A stretch of DNA of 64,000 nt, taken from Neofusicoccum parvum. Lineage: Eukaryota; Ascomycota; Dothideomycetes; Botryosphaeriales; Botryosphaeriaceae. This document shows, in pieces, positions 22,580-34,404 of the stretch. Position numbers and translations under genes: made by a program. The DNA lies in NCBI GenBank assembly GCA_020912385.1, contig CP087207.1:930001-994000 (forward strand). The letters are read 5' to 3'. The notes under the pieces were generated by a model. It saw only the letters and a list, made by a program, of their open reading frames with translations. It had not been told where the DNA came from and did no database searches. Each line of letters starts with the position of its first letter. Within the stretch, counting starts at the first letter, position 1.

Positions 22580-24799
22580 ATGCATCTGGTTGAGAGTAGT
22601 CCGGCGCCCGCCCATGCCCACGCCTACGCCCGCCTTGCACAAACCAAAGCCGCCGCACCAGCTGTCCCTGGCCCTGCGCCTGCTCCTGCTCCGGGTCCCG
22701 CGTCGCCATGCCAACACTGCGCGTCATTCTTCACGCAGCTGCAGTCGCTGCCGTCCGACCGCGTTAATCAGTACCCGCCGTGGTCGCTGCTGTGCAGCTC
22801 GCTGTCGCCGGGCCTCGTCTACTCGCGCCGACGTGGCTCGCTGGCCGCCAGCGCAGCCGCCGGCTGCGGCCTGTGCCAGGTGCTGCTGGAGTCGGCCGTC
22901 GCGGGCGAGAAGCGGCGGTCCAACCTGAAAGGGTGGGAGCAGACCGGACACAGGAGCAGCGGCGAGGAGGCCGAGCTGCACTTCGAGTTCGTCTTCGAGA
23001 CGGACGGGCTGAGCAGCCCGGGGGCCACGCACACGTCGTTTGGCGGCAGCCCGGCGCGCAGCGACGGGTCGAGCCTGGTGCCGGTGCTGAGGGTGTCGAG
23101 GCTGGGGACGCTGTTTTCGGGGACGCTGCAGTTCGACGTGGCGACGGAGCATGGTATGTATGCGCGAGAGCGCGGTGCGCGTGCGTGTTGAAAGGGGGGG
23201 ATGGTTGACAGCTGTGTGTGCCCAGGCGATCCCCTCGCAGAACCGCAGCCCGTCGTGGCCGGCGGCGACTGTCGCGACGGCGAGGCCTTCTCCCTGCCCG
23301 TGTGCAGCATCAACGCGGACCGCGGCACGCCGGAGGAACTGGCGCTGGTCAAGAGCTGGATGGACTGGTGCGACAACGGCCACCGGGCCTGCGTGCGCAA
23401 GCGGCGGGCGCTGCCGTCCAGAGTGCTCGACGTGTCGGGCCACCGCGGCGTCGTGCGCCTGGTCGACTCGCAGGGCGTCGAGCCGGAGCCGTACGCCACG
23501 CTCAGCTACTGCTGGGGGAAGGCCCGGCAGCCCGTGGTCACGACGACGGCCACGCTGTCCGCGCACATGGAGGAGGGCGTGGAGGTGGCGCGCCTCCCGC
23601 GGACACTGCAGGACGCCGTCACCACCGCGCGCGCCCTGGGGTTGAGATACCTCTGGATCGACTCGCTCTGCATCCTGCAGGACGACCCGGACGACAAGGA
23701 GCACGAGATGGCCCGCATGCAGCAGGTCTTCCAGAACTCGCACGTCACCATCGTCGCCGCCCGCGCCCGCTCCTGCCACGAGGGCTTCTTCCAGGCTGAG
23801 CGCTCACGCTCGCCGCTCGTCAAGCTGCCCATCCTCTGCGCCAGCGGCCAGGTCGGCCACATGCTGCTGCTCCCGCGCAAGCAGCAGCTCGTCTCCCAGC
23901 CCACGCGCGAGCCGCTGCACGAGCGCGCCTGGGCGCTCCAGGAGATCGTCCTCTCCCCACGCCTCCTCATCTACGGGCGCTCGCTCGCCGTCTGGCGCTG
24001 CACGGCCGGCGAGCGCGCGCACGACTGCTCGTCGACGGGGCGGCCGTCGGCGCCGCCGCACCAGCAAGACTGGAACGGGTACTGCGCCGGGGCAGGGCTG
24101 ACGACGATCCGGCTGTCGCCCAAGGGCCGCATCCACCAGCCGCGGCTGTCGACGCACTCGCCGCACAGCATGTTCACGCAGCAGTCGGAGCGGGTGCCGC
24201 GGCTGTTCCGCACGTGGAAGCTCGTCGTGCACGATTACACGACGCGCGCGCTGAGCGCGCCGGCCGACAAGCTGCCCGCCCTGGCCGGCATCGCCGCCTA
24301 CTTCCGCGACGCCATGGACGACGTCTACCTCGCCGGCCTGTGGGAGAAGCACCTCCTGCACGAGCTGTCGTGGCACCCGACCGCAACCAACACCACTTCC
24401 TTCTCCTCGCCCGCCACCATCGTCGGCCACCACCACCACCACCACCAGCCCCCCTCCCCCCGCCGCCCCCACGCCTACCGCGCCCCCAGCTGGACCTGGA
24501 TGAGCGTCGACGCCCCGATCGCCTTCCAGGCCGACGCCTGCTCCTGGTACGAGCCCGTCGCCGACGTCGTCTGCGCCGACGTCGCCCCCGCCCGCCCCGA
24601 CGCCCCCTTCAGCCAGGTCGCCGGCGGCAGCGTCACGCTCAACGGCTGCGTGCGCCCCAACGTGCCCAGCCTGCTCAGCCCGCGCACGCCGTTCGCCGTC
24701 GCCGGCGAGGAGGTCGGCGGGGTGGCGGTGCCCGGCGCGTACGGGACCATCTGGTTGGATGTGCCGCCGCCGGCGGTGGAGGAGGACGGGGAGGGGGAG

Positions 24800-24831
<32 letters not shown>

Positions 24832-25084
24832 AGAGAGCGTCGGGCTGAGGCGGCCGCAGCTGCGGTCCAGGAACTCGCAGGGCGTGTATTGGTGCTTCAT
24901 GCTGGCACGGTGCTTCACGCGCACGCCGGCCGAGGACGACGAGGTGGTGGATATCGAGACGGTGTGGGGGCTGGCGTTGGCGTTGAACGGGGATGAGTTT
25001 GAGCGCGTGGGGTATTTCGTCGGCGGGCCGCAGTGCAGGGCGTGGTTTGAGGCCGGCGGGAGGAGGGATGTTACGATAGTGTAA
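22580..25084 (+). CDS. HET-domain (heterokaryon incompatibility) protein
   Basis: Exons 22580-23153 and 23226-25084 give 810 residues. The HET domain begins near residue 281 with YATLSYCWGK. It continues with LPRTLQDAVTTARALGLRYLWIDSLCI and the later block ERAWALQEIVLSPRLLIYG, the three conserved HET motifs. The N-terminal 190 residues are Ala/Pro-rich and include CQHC and CGLC pairs often seen before HET domains. The tail contains a six-His run and a ten-Asp run. HET proteins act in non-self recognition and cell death after hyphal fusion; most family members have no assigned partner. No STAND NTPase or other effector domain is fused. The true start could lie upstream, because the first exon is GC-rich and open. 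Confidence 0.9.
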
Positions 25085-25611
25085 ATGTGCGGGGGTTATC
25101 GCTTCATGTATCTAAGTAAGAGGGCGGCTTCTGGGTCGCCAATGATATATGATAATGCTTAAATAAAGGCCAACAAGCGGAGAGCGACGGCTCTTCCTTC
25201 TCCTTCAGACCTGCGCGATACGTCCGTCCATCATGGCTTGAGTTCGGGACCACACCTCTCGGCACACCCTCTCAGTTCGCGCACCACGGTCCTGGTCGTT
25301 GAGGTTTTAGTAAGATGAGAAGTGTGGGGGATTGAAGTATCTCTTTCATTAGGAAAGTGCAGCAGAAAAACTGCCAAATCCATCGCAACAGCACCCCAAA
25401 CACCTCCACCTTCCGCAAGAACTCCCGCGGCAGCGCCCTCTAAGGGAATAATGTGCAAGGCTCAGTTGTAGGGAAGACACAACACCGCGAATTTGGCATT
25501 TAAAACATCAGGAAATGTGTGAATCGGTATTGGGTCATGAAAGAACTCGATCATCAGATTGTCAACTTTTGTCAGGATGAACTACATCTTGGTATGCAGC
25601 GTTATCCATGC
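25085..25611. other. Convergent intergenic region
   Basis: 527 bases between the HET stop and the glutamate decarboxylase stop, probably two 3' UTRs. AT-richer than the flanks, with no convincing gene. Confidence 0.5.
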
Positions 25612-27457
25612 TTAGCACACAGCCCTGTGCACACCGTGATGCATCGGTCTCTTCGCTTTGTGCTTGTCCTTGCCATCAAGTCCACGGCTACCATGAGTTT
25701 TCTCGACGCTGCTGTTGGATGGCTGCCACGCTGAAAGGTCTATCTGGTCACTCTGCATGACACTCTCGGTCACTGCGCAGATATCCGTGATCAAACGATC
25801 CAGGAGATCAAGACTCATGGACTCGCGTACGACGACGCGTAGGATCTCCGTCTTCTCCTCATTTGGCGGAAGGGGATAGTCTGTGAAGAACAATTTGTCA
25901 ATGAGATACTGAATAACTGGACGGATTGAACATACTCGGGATGATGTATTGCTTCGCTCTCAACAGGTTGCTGACGGAGACCTGCCTGACATGCGGATAC
26001 TGTTCCTTGAACTTCTTGCTCAAGGTGAACGCAACAACTGGCAGCCCAGAGTTGTAGGCAGCACTGTCTTCACCCTCGTCAAAGGGCTTCTTTCCTTCCT
26101 CATACTTGAAATCTCCCTTCTTCCGGTGGATATCGCTAACGCATTCGTACCACCCGGTAGCTTCGAGAGCTCGACTCAGCAGTCGAGCATTTGACAAGGC
26201 GTTCTCCATAATGGTGCGGTAGCCCGTGAAGCCGAGGTGAATCAGGTTGTAGTACTGCGCAATGATCTGAGCACCTGGCCGTGAGAAATTCAGGGTGTAT
26301 GATTCCTCTGTGCCGCCAAGGTAGTGAAGCTCGAAGATGAGATGCTTGGGAAGGTAGGCCTCGTCCCGCCAGATGATCCATCCAACACCGGCGTAGACGA
26401 GACCAAACTTGTGGCCGGAAACGTTGATGGATTTCACCCGGGGAAGCTCAAAGTTCCTGCATCAATCAGCAACGTTCGTTCTCTGGAGGGAAGTAGACAG
26501 GCGTACCACTTGGGCCCACCCACACCGGCGTGCGTGAAAGGCGCGATAAATGCACCAGAGGCGCCGTCGACGTGGATGGGAATGTCAACTCCAGTCTTGG
26601 CTTCGTAATCATCCAAGATCTTGGAAATCTCCTCCACTGGTTCGTAGTGGCCGGTGTAGGTTGATCCAAGAATGACGAATACACCGATGGTGTTCTCATC
26701 AATGTTCTCCCGCACGAGATCCGGGTCCAGACGGTACCGACTCTTCGCACTGACCGGCAGGATGCGGGCCTCGACTTCGAAGTACCGGGCAAACTTCTCC
26801 AATGCCACCTGTGCATTGGATCCCATGATGATGTTGGGCTTGTCCGTGGGCTTGTTGTCGGCCCTCCGCTTCTCTTGCCAACGCCGCTTCATGGCGAGAC
26901 CACCGAGATGAATGGCCTCGCTTGAGCCGGTCGTAGCTGTGCCCACGGCTTTCTCTCCTTTCTGGACACCCCAAAGGTGCGCAAGAATTGACACGCAGCG
27001 AGCATGCCTGTCGACGAGTCAATTTCGGGCTCGATCTATTTTTAGGACTCCGTTACGTACATCTGCATCATTGCGGGATATTCGTCTGCGTCTGACATGT
27101 TCTTGGACAGGTTCTCGATCATGAGCTTCTCGGCCTGCTCCTCCATGTATGTTCCAACGAAGGAGGCAAGGTTCAGATTGGGACGGCCGTCAAGATCGAG
27201 CCTATACATGTCAGCCCCACGGCGTTCCGGGCAGGATGACGGGAGACGCACTCGTCCTTCAGCATTTGGTGCACAGCGTCGGCAGGGGCTCCATCGTGCG
27301 GAATCTTGAACTTGGAGAGCTCGGTGGTCGAGGCATAACGGCTCGAGTAGGGGGTGTTGTGGTTCACGGCGTTGCTGGAATGGAAGCCGCGGGTGTGGAC
27401 GGGGTGGTCGTGGAACTTCTGGATGAGCTCATCCGGGTCAACGTGGCTTGCGAGCAT
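25612..27457 (-). CDS. GAD1: Glutamate decarboxylase
   Basis: Minus-strand exons 27457-27252, 27201-27061, 27007-26507, 26456-25936 and 25880-25612 encode 545 residues. This is a PLP-dependent group II decarboxylase: [13 protein letters not shown], then [22 protein letters not shown], then [13 protein letters not shown] with the PLP-contacting Asp, and [15 protein letters not shown] with the Schiff-base lysine near residue 299. The C-terminal block [20 protein letters not shown] required the last intron. It makes GABA from glutamate in the cytosol (GABA shunt, acid/oxidative stress tolerance). The tail after residue 500 is polar and Lys-rich; calmodulin binding was not tested. Two CCAAT motifs on the coding strand lie within 35 bases upstream of the ATG. 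Confidence 0.95.
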
Positions 27458-28395
27458 GGTGTGCTAACGGGTCAATTGGTGCAATTGGTTCGGACAATGG
27501 GGTGCGAGAAGTTGGGAGGAGGAGCAGGCTGCGGCAGAGAGGGAGGTAGATATAGGACGAGACGGCGGCGGAGAAGCTGAGGGCCGCCATCTTGCTGCAC
27601 GCAGGGCCGTCGGTAGCGCAGACTGACGTAGATCGGGCAGGCAATGGGCCATTGAGCGCGGGCGGACGAGGCTGGCAGCCGGGAGCTCGACATGGAGCAA
27701 AGCTTGGTAAAGCTTGTGTCCGGGTGGGCTTTCCTGTTCTTGACATCATCGCCCCTGCCCGGCCCGGCAGCGCAGGCGCGGCCGCGGCCCAATCATAAAA
27801 ACCGCGTTGCGCGTCGCCCGTATTCGACCAACGACAGCCTGCCACCCGCTGCGCGCCTCTGCGACCGGCTGCCCGTCGCTCCCCGCACCGCACGCCACGA
27901 CTCCTGCTCCCGCCCCGCGCAGCCAGCTTCCGCCCGTCCCGCCGCAGCCCAGGCAGCAGCATTCCGCGCACCATGGCCGCTGCGACGCCGCTGTTGCTCG
28001 CCGCGCAGCGCGACGCGGCGCTGGCGAGAGATCTACGCGCGGCGGGCCCTCGCGTCACTTCATTTCGGCTTGGCGCCGAAGCAGTCGTCAGCTTCATAGA
28101 CGCTGGCGTCGTAAGCGAATTGCTGCCACGAGTGGCGCCCGCCTTAAAGTGCCCCAGGCACCCGCGCCTTTTGCAAAGTCTCTTTGTTACTTTTTGCGTT
28201 TGAGCATCTCGCCGTCGGAGTTTGCGGAGAAAGCCCGAAACGCGGGTGAGAGCTAGCTGACCAGCTCTGGTCCTGACGCCATCGAGTCGAGCCACTGAGC
28301 TTCGCTCGGCATCCATCACTCGATCCACCGGCACCCATATACCCCTCCCGTCCGTCTCACTCTCTTCAATTCTCCGTTACCACCCTCCGCCCGCC
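27458..28395. promoter_or_regulatory. Divergent promoter region of decarboxylase and FAS1 gene
   Basis: 938 GC-rich bases between two divergent starts. On the minus strand two CCAAT boxes lie within 35 bases of the decarboxylase ATG. On the plus strand CCAATCATAAAAA (about 27788-27800) combines a CCAAT box and a TATA-like run. Several overlapping open frames reflect base composition and show no domain. Confidence 0.45.
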
Positions 28396-30335
28396 ATGAA
28401 GTTCGTCAGCCTCGTTCCGCTGGCCGCCCTCAGCTCCGCCATCGTCATTCCCGACGAGGCCACGCTCAACGAGCTTGCCGCTCAGACCGAGTCGCACAAC
28501 AGCCTCGCACTTCCGGAGCATCCGCTCGACGACCTGAGGGACTCTGTCGACGACCTCATCGAAGATGCGAGGGACGACTTTGAGTCGGTCGAATTCGGCC
28601 TGAGGGATTCATACCACGACGCCAAAAATGCCCTGGATGACGCCTTTGGCAGAATCACTGATGCTGAGGATGCTATATTTGACAAGATCCACGAGACTGG
28701 CTTCGACGTGGACAGCTGGCTGCAGAGTGGTTCCTCACGCGGTCGGAAACACCCTCGGCCATTCGACCATGAAGGTCCTCGGGGACCATGCCCTCATGGC
28801 AAGCGTCCCCCGCCTCCGCCTTTCATGGATGACTTCCCGCCACCTCCGCCTCCCATGGATGATGACTTCCCGCCGCCTCCTCCTTCCAAGGATGACTTCC
28901 CACCGCCTCCGCCATTCCGTCACCACCGTGATGGTGAACACCCACCGCCCCCGGCCTTCCACCGAAGTCACGATGGCGAACACCCGCCGCCGCCTCCGCC
29001 GTTCCACCGAAATCACGATGGTGAACACCCGCCGCCGCCCCCACCATTCCATCGCAACCGTAATGGTGAACATCCGCCGCCGCCCCCTCCCCGCCATGGA
29101 TCCCAGGACGAGCCGCCTCACGACAGGCCACCCCACGACAAGCCTCCGCACGATGGACCTCCCCACCACGGACCTCCTCGCGATGGACCTCACGACAAGC
29201 CCCCTCACAAGGGCAAGCCTCACCACCCGCCGCACCACCAGAAGCCGAACCAGACTGTCTACGAGCTGATTTCCAAGTCCAAGTACACCACCAAGCTTGC
29301 AAAGTTGATCAATGACGACCCTGAGTTGGTCAAGGTTTTGAATGGCACCGCGGCGAACTACACCGTCTTCGCCCCCACCGACAAGGCTTTTGAGAAGATC
29401 CCCAAGCACGGCAAGGAACCTAGCGAGGAGTTCATCAAGAAGCTTCTCCTGTACCATGTCTCACCTGACTTCTACCCTGCCGGCCGTGTTCTCAAGACCC
29501 ACACCATTCCCACTTTGTACAAGGAACCTGCATTGGGCGAGGACTTCGCGCAGCGCTTGAGCGTGAATGTTGGCCTGCGGGGCTTGACGCTGGACTTCTA
29601 CAGCCGCATCATTGCCATCAACATCGTAAGTTCCATCGCCAACGCCTGAGAAAGCATGTCACTAACCACGTGATTTAGTTCGGCACCAACGGCGTGATCC
29701 ACGGCATCGACACCATCCTCATTCCTCCGCCAAAGGCCGTCGACATCATCTCCCTTCTCCCGGGAGAGTTCTCTACTCTCACGCTCGGCTTGGACAAGAC
29801 TGGTCTCTTGGATGCTCTCAACACCACCAACCGCGCAGGCGGGACTTTCTTCGCGCCGTCCAACTGGGCTTTCAAGAAGCTCGGCCCGCGTATCAACGCT
29901 TTCTTGTTCAGCTCCTACGGCGAGAAGTATCTCACGGCGCTGCTGAAGTACCACGTTGTTCCTGAACAGACTCTTTACTCTGATGCGTTCTACCGCCCCT
30001 CCAAGGATGATGAGGAGCGCAGCAGCAGCTTCCACGTCGACCTGGCAACTCTTCTTGACGACAAGGCTTTGAGCATTGACGTTGGCTCCTTTGGCCCGTT
30101 CACCCAGATCAAGATCAACGGCTTCACCACCGTCGCTGTTCAGAACGGTATCGCCAAGGATGGCGTCATCCAGATCGTGAGCAGCGTCTTGATCCCGCCG
30201 AAGACTGCCGAGGCGCAGGACTTTTGGAGAGGTGAGCCTATGAGCGTCGAGGAGTTCAAGGAAAGGCTTGCACCTTTCGTTGAGTCTGATGACACCGAGG
30301 CCGATGACACCGAACTTGGTTGGGGCGAGCTTTGA
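28396..30335 (+). CDS. Secreted proline-rich FAS1 (fasciclin) protein
   Basis: Exons 28396-29625 and 29679-30335 encode 628 residues. The start MKFVSLVPLAALSSAIVIP is a short signal peptide. An acidic helical region (about 45-110) is followed by about 150 residues of Pro/His/Asp-rich repeats and then two FAS1 domains. The first begins near residue 287 (TVYELISKSKYTTKLAKLI, NYTVFAPTDKAF). The second starts around residue 430 with GTFFAPSNWAFKKLG inside it. N-glycosylation sequons occur (NQT, NGT, NYT). FAS1 proteins are extracellular adhesion molecules of the fungal wall. No C-terminal GPI-type hydrophobic tail is present; the end is acidic (ESDDTEADDTELGWGEL), so it is probably secreted or wall-associated in another way. 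Confidence 0.93.
28802..29250 (+). repeat. Proline-rich tandem repeats inside the FAS1 gene
   Basis: Three successive repeat types encode the linker: about three copies of DDFPPPPP (28826-28915), four imperfect copies of a unit like DGEHPPPPPPFHRN (28930-29090), and short PPHD/PPHDK-like hexads (29111-29240). At the DNA level the units are near-identical, so copy number is expected to vary between strains. Confidence 0.8.
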
Positions 30336-31836
30336 ACTTGTTAGACATGCTGAAGAGGTGTGGGCAAAAGATTGAATTTTTGTTTTTTTCTCATTTCAGA
30401 AGGCTCTCTAGGAGCACGTAGGGCTTGCGCTAGCCCAGCCAACTTTTACTATATACCAGCATATTTCCTTTTTCTTCGAAAACAACCTTCACTACCTCAT
30501 TTCCTTGGCGTACGATACGGATCGGCGATGGTCCGTGATGAAGAGGGGCTTATCATTAGCAATCCACAAACCCAACATTCTCCCCTCAAGAACGTCCTGA
30601 TGTGTTGCTCTGTGTTTGCATCATCTGGCAGCCAGATTGTCGAGATGAACCCTGCTGCCGATGATGCTCTCACATGAAGAGATGACCTTGCATAAAGGCT
30701 AATGCTCATGTTGTGCAACTGGCCTATGAACTTCCCGTCTCTGCTCCGACTGGCTGGATGGAAGCAAAATATGTCTCCGTTATCAAACGCCCCTCGGACA
30801 GCCTGGTTCGTTGGGATTCACAAGCGTCAGCTGCGGGAGCCCAACGCATGTGCTGGTCGTGCTGACGGGCTCCAGCGTCCCCGCGTGCCGCCACTACTCC
30901 TAGATTCAACCTGCTCGCCGGCGATGATGCAGCCACCCTGGAAACGAACGCAATTTGCACGTGCGAGCAACAAACCTCCCGGCTTCCAGGCTGGTGCCCC
31001 GCTAGAAACAAAGGGGGGCACGGGCAGATCTGGTGGCAACCAGGCGCGTGGGCAGGAACCTCCGCTCAAGCGTCCGCTGGAATGGGATGCATCTCCTGGC
31101 CGCGAGCGGTGGCGAGCAAATGGCGGCGCCCGGAAGAGGATTTCCTGCTCCGCTGTGGCGGGCAGGTGGCCTCCGTGCACTCTTCCTTGCATTCTTCGAG
31201 GCGGGGCAGTTGCGGCTGAGCAGAGTGAGGCTTGATAGGGCGGGAGCAGCTAGGACGGGGGCTTGATGTCATTTGGACGCATCTGGATTACTATCGGGGG
31301 TGCCACAGTCGCTGCAGCACCGGATGGGCAATCGACGATGGCCGATGGGAAAGTGTGCATCGAGATCTGGGGGGTGACGTCATCCCGGATCCTTGCAGCT
31401 GCACCGCCGCACCCGCGGCGAGTGCGGGCAGCACCAGGATGCGTGGATGCGAAACAGGGCTGCGGCGGTGGAGCATCTGATCGGTGCGGTCGCTGCAGGC
31501 GGGCGCGAGCAGCGATGGTGGTGTGGGCGTGGGATGGGTGCCGGGTGACGCCATAATGATCGAGCCGCGATGCGACGAGGCCCCGCCTACCCGATTGGGA
31601 AACCCTCGCGCTCTCACCCTTTGCTCCAGCCGCAAGCAGTGCAGCTGCCTGCTCTACAGCATGACGCAACCAAGCAAAAGCGCAGCTGCCGGGCTTGGCC
31701 TGTGACAGTTCTGCTACATAAAGCCGTCGCTGTTCCTTGTGCTCTGGCTCCTCCATCCGCTCCAACAACCACTTTCTCTGCTACAAACACTTCCACAAAC
31801 AACTTCCCAAACTTCCTTCACCAACCAGCCATCAAC
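30336..31836. other. Intergenic, promoter region of the HSP12-type gene
   Basis: 1.5 kb with no supported gene. The left part holds the FAS1 3' flank. Near the right end are a CRE-type site (31375), a second imperfect TGACGCCA (31546) and a TATA-like TACATAAAG (about 31714-31722) 115 bases before the next ATG. Open frames up to 177 residues are GC-driven and lack domains. Confidence 0.5.
31375..31382. promoter_or_regulatory. CRE-type palindrome TGACGTCA
   Basis: A perfect 8-base ATF/CREB palindrome 455 bases upstream of the HSP12-type ATG. Fungal bZIP stress regulators (Atf1/Sko1 type) bind this sequence, which fits a stress-induced gene. The assignment is by motif only. Confidence 0.45.
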
Positions 31837-32320
31837 ATGTCTGACGCAGGGTACGCCAGCCGTCCAGCTCAACTCGTCTAAGCATCCTGCTAACCCTCTT
31901 TGCGTCGCAGCCGCAAGGGTGTTCTCGACCAGGCTCAGGAGAAGATCACTCCTGACTCCCAGAAGTCGACCCTCGACCAGGCCAAGGAGTCCATCACTGG
32001 CACCTACGATCGGTAAGCCTCTCTACCACCCTTCCCCCCTCCCACCAAGCGGCTCACCCCCGCGTTGTGTCCGAGCACCACTGCTGCGGCGCCAATGGAG
32101 TAGTTGTGCTCACCTTACGTTTTTCCCACCTTTCAGTGCCGCCGGTGCCGCTCAGCCCAGCGATACCAAGTCGACCTCCCAGAAGGCTGCGGACAGCGTC
32201 CGCAGCGGCTCCGACGACGCCAGCAACCAGTCCAAGGGCATCCTCCAGAGCGCCCAGGAGACGGTCGGCAACGCTGCCCAGACCGTGTCCGACACCCTCA
32301 CCGGCAACACCAAGAAATAG
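31837..32320 (+). CDS. hsp12: HSP9/HSP12-family stress protein
   Basis: Exons 31837-31850 (14 nt), 31911-32012 and 32137-32320 encode 99 residues. The N-terminus MSDAGRKGVLDQAQEKITPDSQKST is the family signature. The rest is a hydrophilic Ser/Gln/Asp/Lys-rich chain lacking Cys and Trp, as in yeast Hsp12, an intrinsically disordered protein that folds on membranes and accumulates in stationary phase and heat or osmotic stress. Length fits. The tiny first exon ends after MSDAG; the next intron has branch GCTAAC. The upstream CRE-type sites and TATA-like element agree with stress induction. Confidence 0.93.
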
Positions 32321-33318
32321 ATGCCTTCCGACGGTGATTCCTTGATGGCTACTACTTTCACCTTCCAATAATCCTATGGCTACTTGAAGTTCGAGTTGAG
32401 GAGGGATGACTGCGGTGGACAGAGTGTACTTTATATACCCTACCAGACAATGGATACGCTGAGAACGCGACCTTGAACAACCAACACCTGATCCATACTC
32501 TCTTGTGAAGATTGCTGCCTTTGGATGATGCGCGTCGCAAACCTGCCGATCAAAGTGGACGCAACAACACTCCAGCACCCTTCCCTGTCGTGAATCCCCG
32601 GCGCATTGCGCCTTGCAATAAGCGCCTGTAGCGCAATCGACAACAACATAATATTAATTCCTGCGTGGATACCAGCCAGTAGCCAGCTCTGATCCCGTGG
32701 AGGATTAAAGTTGCCAAATCCGGTAAGCTACCTGGCAGGAACATCCACCCCAACTCTTCGAGTCTGACCCCACATGACCTGTTTCGTTTCCGACGATGGC
32801 CATGCATTGCATTGCCCGGTGGTTTCAGGTGAATCGATTCAAAGCTGTCCGCAAAGAAATCACAGCCAATATGATCGCATTCCTGGCAAGCTCAGCCGCA
32901 ATCGAGGTTCAATGGAGGTGTAAGGCAGGGATCGCGGATAAATATCCGGCGCGCAGGCCCTGAGGACGGTGTGGAAGGCGTGCTGGGGAAGCGTCGCGCA
33001 CCCGGCATCTCAACTCGCAGTAAGACAAAGACGGAAACTGCTCCCAGTGGACACGACGGTGGAGGTGGAGGAGTGCAGGTGGAGGGTCGGCCGGGTAGGC
33101 CCAAGGACGAGCCGAAGTCGGCATCTGCACGCGCGAGCCGGCGTGCTGCGTTCCGCCTTAAAGCGACCCTGCGGCGCGCGCATGGTGGGGCAGCCCAGCA
33201 CGACATCTCCGCTCGTTCTGCCTATAAACCAGCAATTCCCAATTGACAGCCAGAGCTCAGACGCAGCCAAGTTGCAGACTCTCGAGCAATCAGACATCCG
33301 GGCAGTCACCTCGCAAAA
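32321..33318. other. Intergenic between HSP12-type gene and aldolase
   Basis: Almost 1 kb without a supported gene. It contains the HSP12-type 3' UTR and, at the right, the aldolase promoter with a TATA box at 33222-33228. Minus frames of 85-174 residues are unconvincing. Confidence 0.5.
33222..33228 (+). promoter_or_regulatory. TATA box of the aldolase gene
   Basis: CTATAAA lies about 95 bases before the ATG at 33319, a normal distance for a fungal TATA element. Confidence 0.55.
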
Positions 33319-34404
33319 ATGGGTTCAGAGCAGCAGATCAAGGTCCCGCCGAGCGGTATCTGGTGAGCCACCATTGCACCATTTCCCCGCGTCGCCTGCC
33401 CCGCCGCCCTCAGCACCACCACCACCCGCGACAATGCTCGCGCACAGCCATTCGCACCCGTCCACTGACCCCGACCTCTCGCCAGGGCCCCCGCCATCAC
33501 CTTCTTCGACAATGACCAGCTCACGCTCGACGCGCAAGCCAAATACTACGCCTACCTCTCGCGCACCGGCCTGGCCGGCCTCGTCATCATGGGCACCAAC
33601 GGCGAGACCTTCCTGCTCACCGCCGAGGAGCGCGCCACGCTGATCGCCACGGCGCGCAAGGCGGTGGGGCCGTCGTTCCCGATCATGGCGGGGTGCGGCG
33701 CGCACAGCACGGCGCAGGTGCTGGGGCACATCGCGGACGCGGCGGCGGCGGGCGCCGACTACGCGCTGGTGCTGCCGCCGGCGTACTTTGGCAAGGCGAC
33801 GACGCCGGCGGTGGTGGAGCGCTTCTTCGACGCCGTGGCCGCGCGCAGCCCGCTGCCGATTGTCATCTACAACTTCCCCGCCGTCACCAACGGCGTCGAC
33901 CTCGACTCCGACCTCATCGCCCGCCTGGCCGCCCGCCACCGCAACATCGTCGGCGTCAAGCTGACGTGCGGCAGCGTCGCAAAGGTCGTGCGCCTGAGCG
34001 CCGCCCTGCCCCGCGACCGCTTCGCCACCTTCGGCGGCCAGAGCGACTTCCTGCTCGGCGCGCTGGCCAGCGGCGCCGCGGGCTGCATCGCCGCGTTCGC
34101 GAACATCGCGCCGCGCACCGTCGTGAAGATCTACGACCTGTACGGGGCGGGCAAGGTGGAGGAGGCGCTGGCGCTGCACCAGAAGGCCGCGCTGGCGGAG
34201 AACCCGTGCAAGGCGGGCATCGCGACGGTGAAGTTCGTGGCCGCGACGTACACGGCGCGGAGGGCGGGGATCGAGGGCGCAGAGCGGATCGCGGTGCCGA
34301 GGGAGCCGTACGGCGAGCCGGCGGAGGCGGCGAAGAAGGCGACGCTGGAGGCGCTGGTGGAGATTCAGGCGATCGAGGAGGAGCTGGTGAAGGCGGCGGC
34401 GTAG
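33319..34404 (+). CDS. DapA/DHDPS-family class I aldolase
   Basis: Exons 33319-33362 and 33486-34404 give 320 residues. This is the TIM-barrel family of dihydrodipicolinate synthase and N-acetylneuraminate lyase: the GTNGE motif near residue 51, the catalytic Tyr in IVIYNFP (about 143) and the Schiff-base Lys in VGVKLTCGS (about 173). Fungi make lysine by the aminoadipate route, so the role is not lysine synthesis. The family in fungi includes 2-keto-3-deoxy-sugar acid aldolases (L-threo-3-deoxy-hexulosonate aldolase of galacturonate catabolism) and 4-hydroxy-2-oxoglutarate aldolase. Which one cannot be decided from motifs. The coding sequence is extremely GC-rich at third positions, which also creates a long antisense frame. 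Confidence 0.92.
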
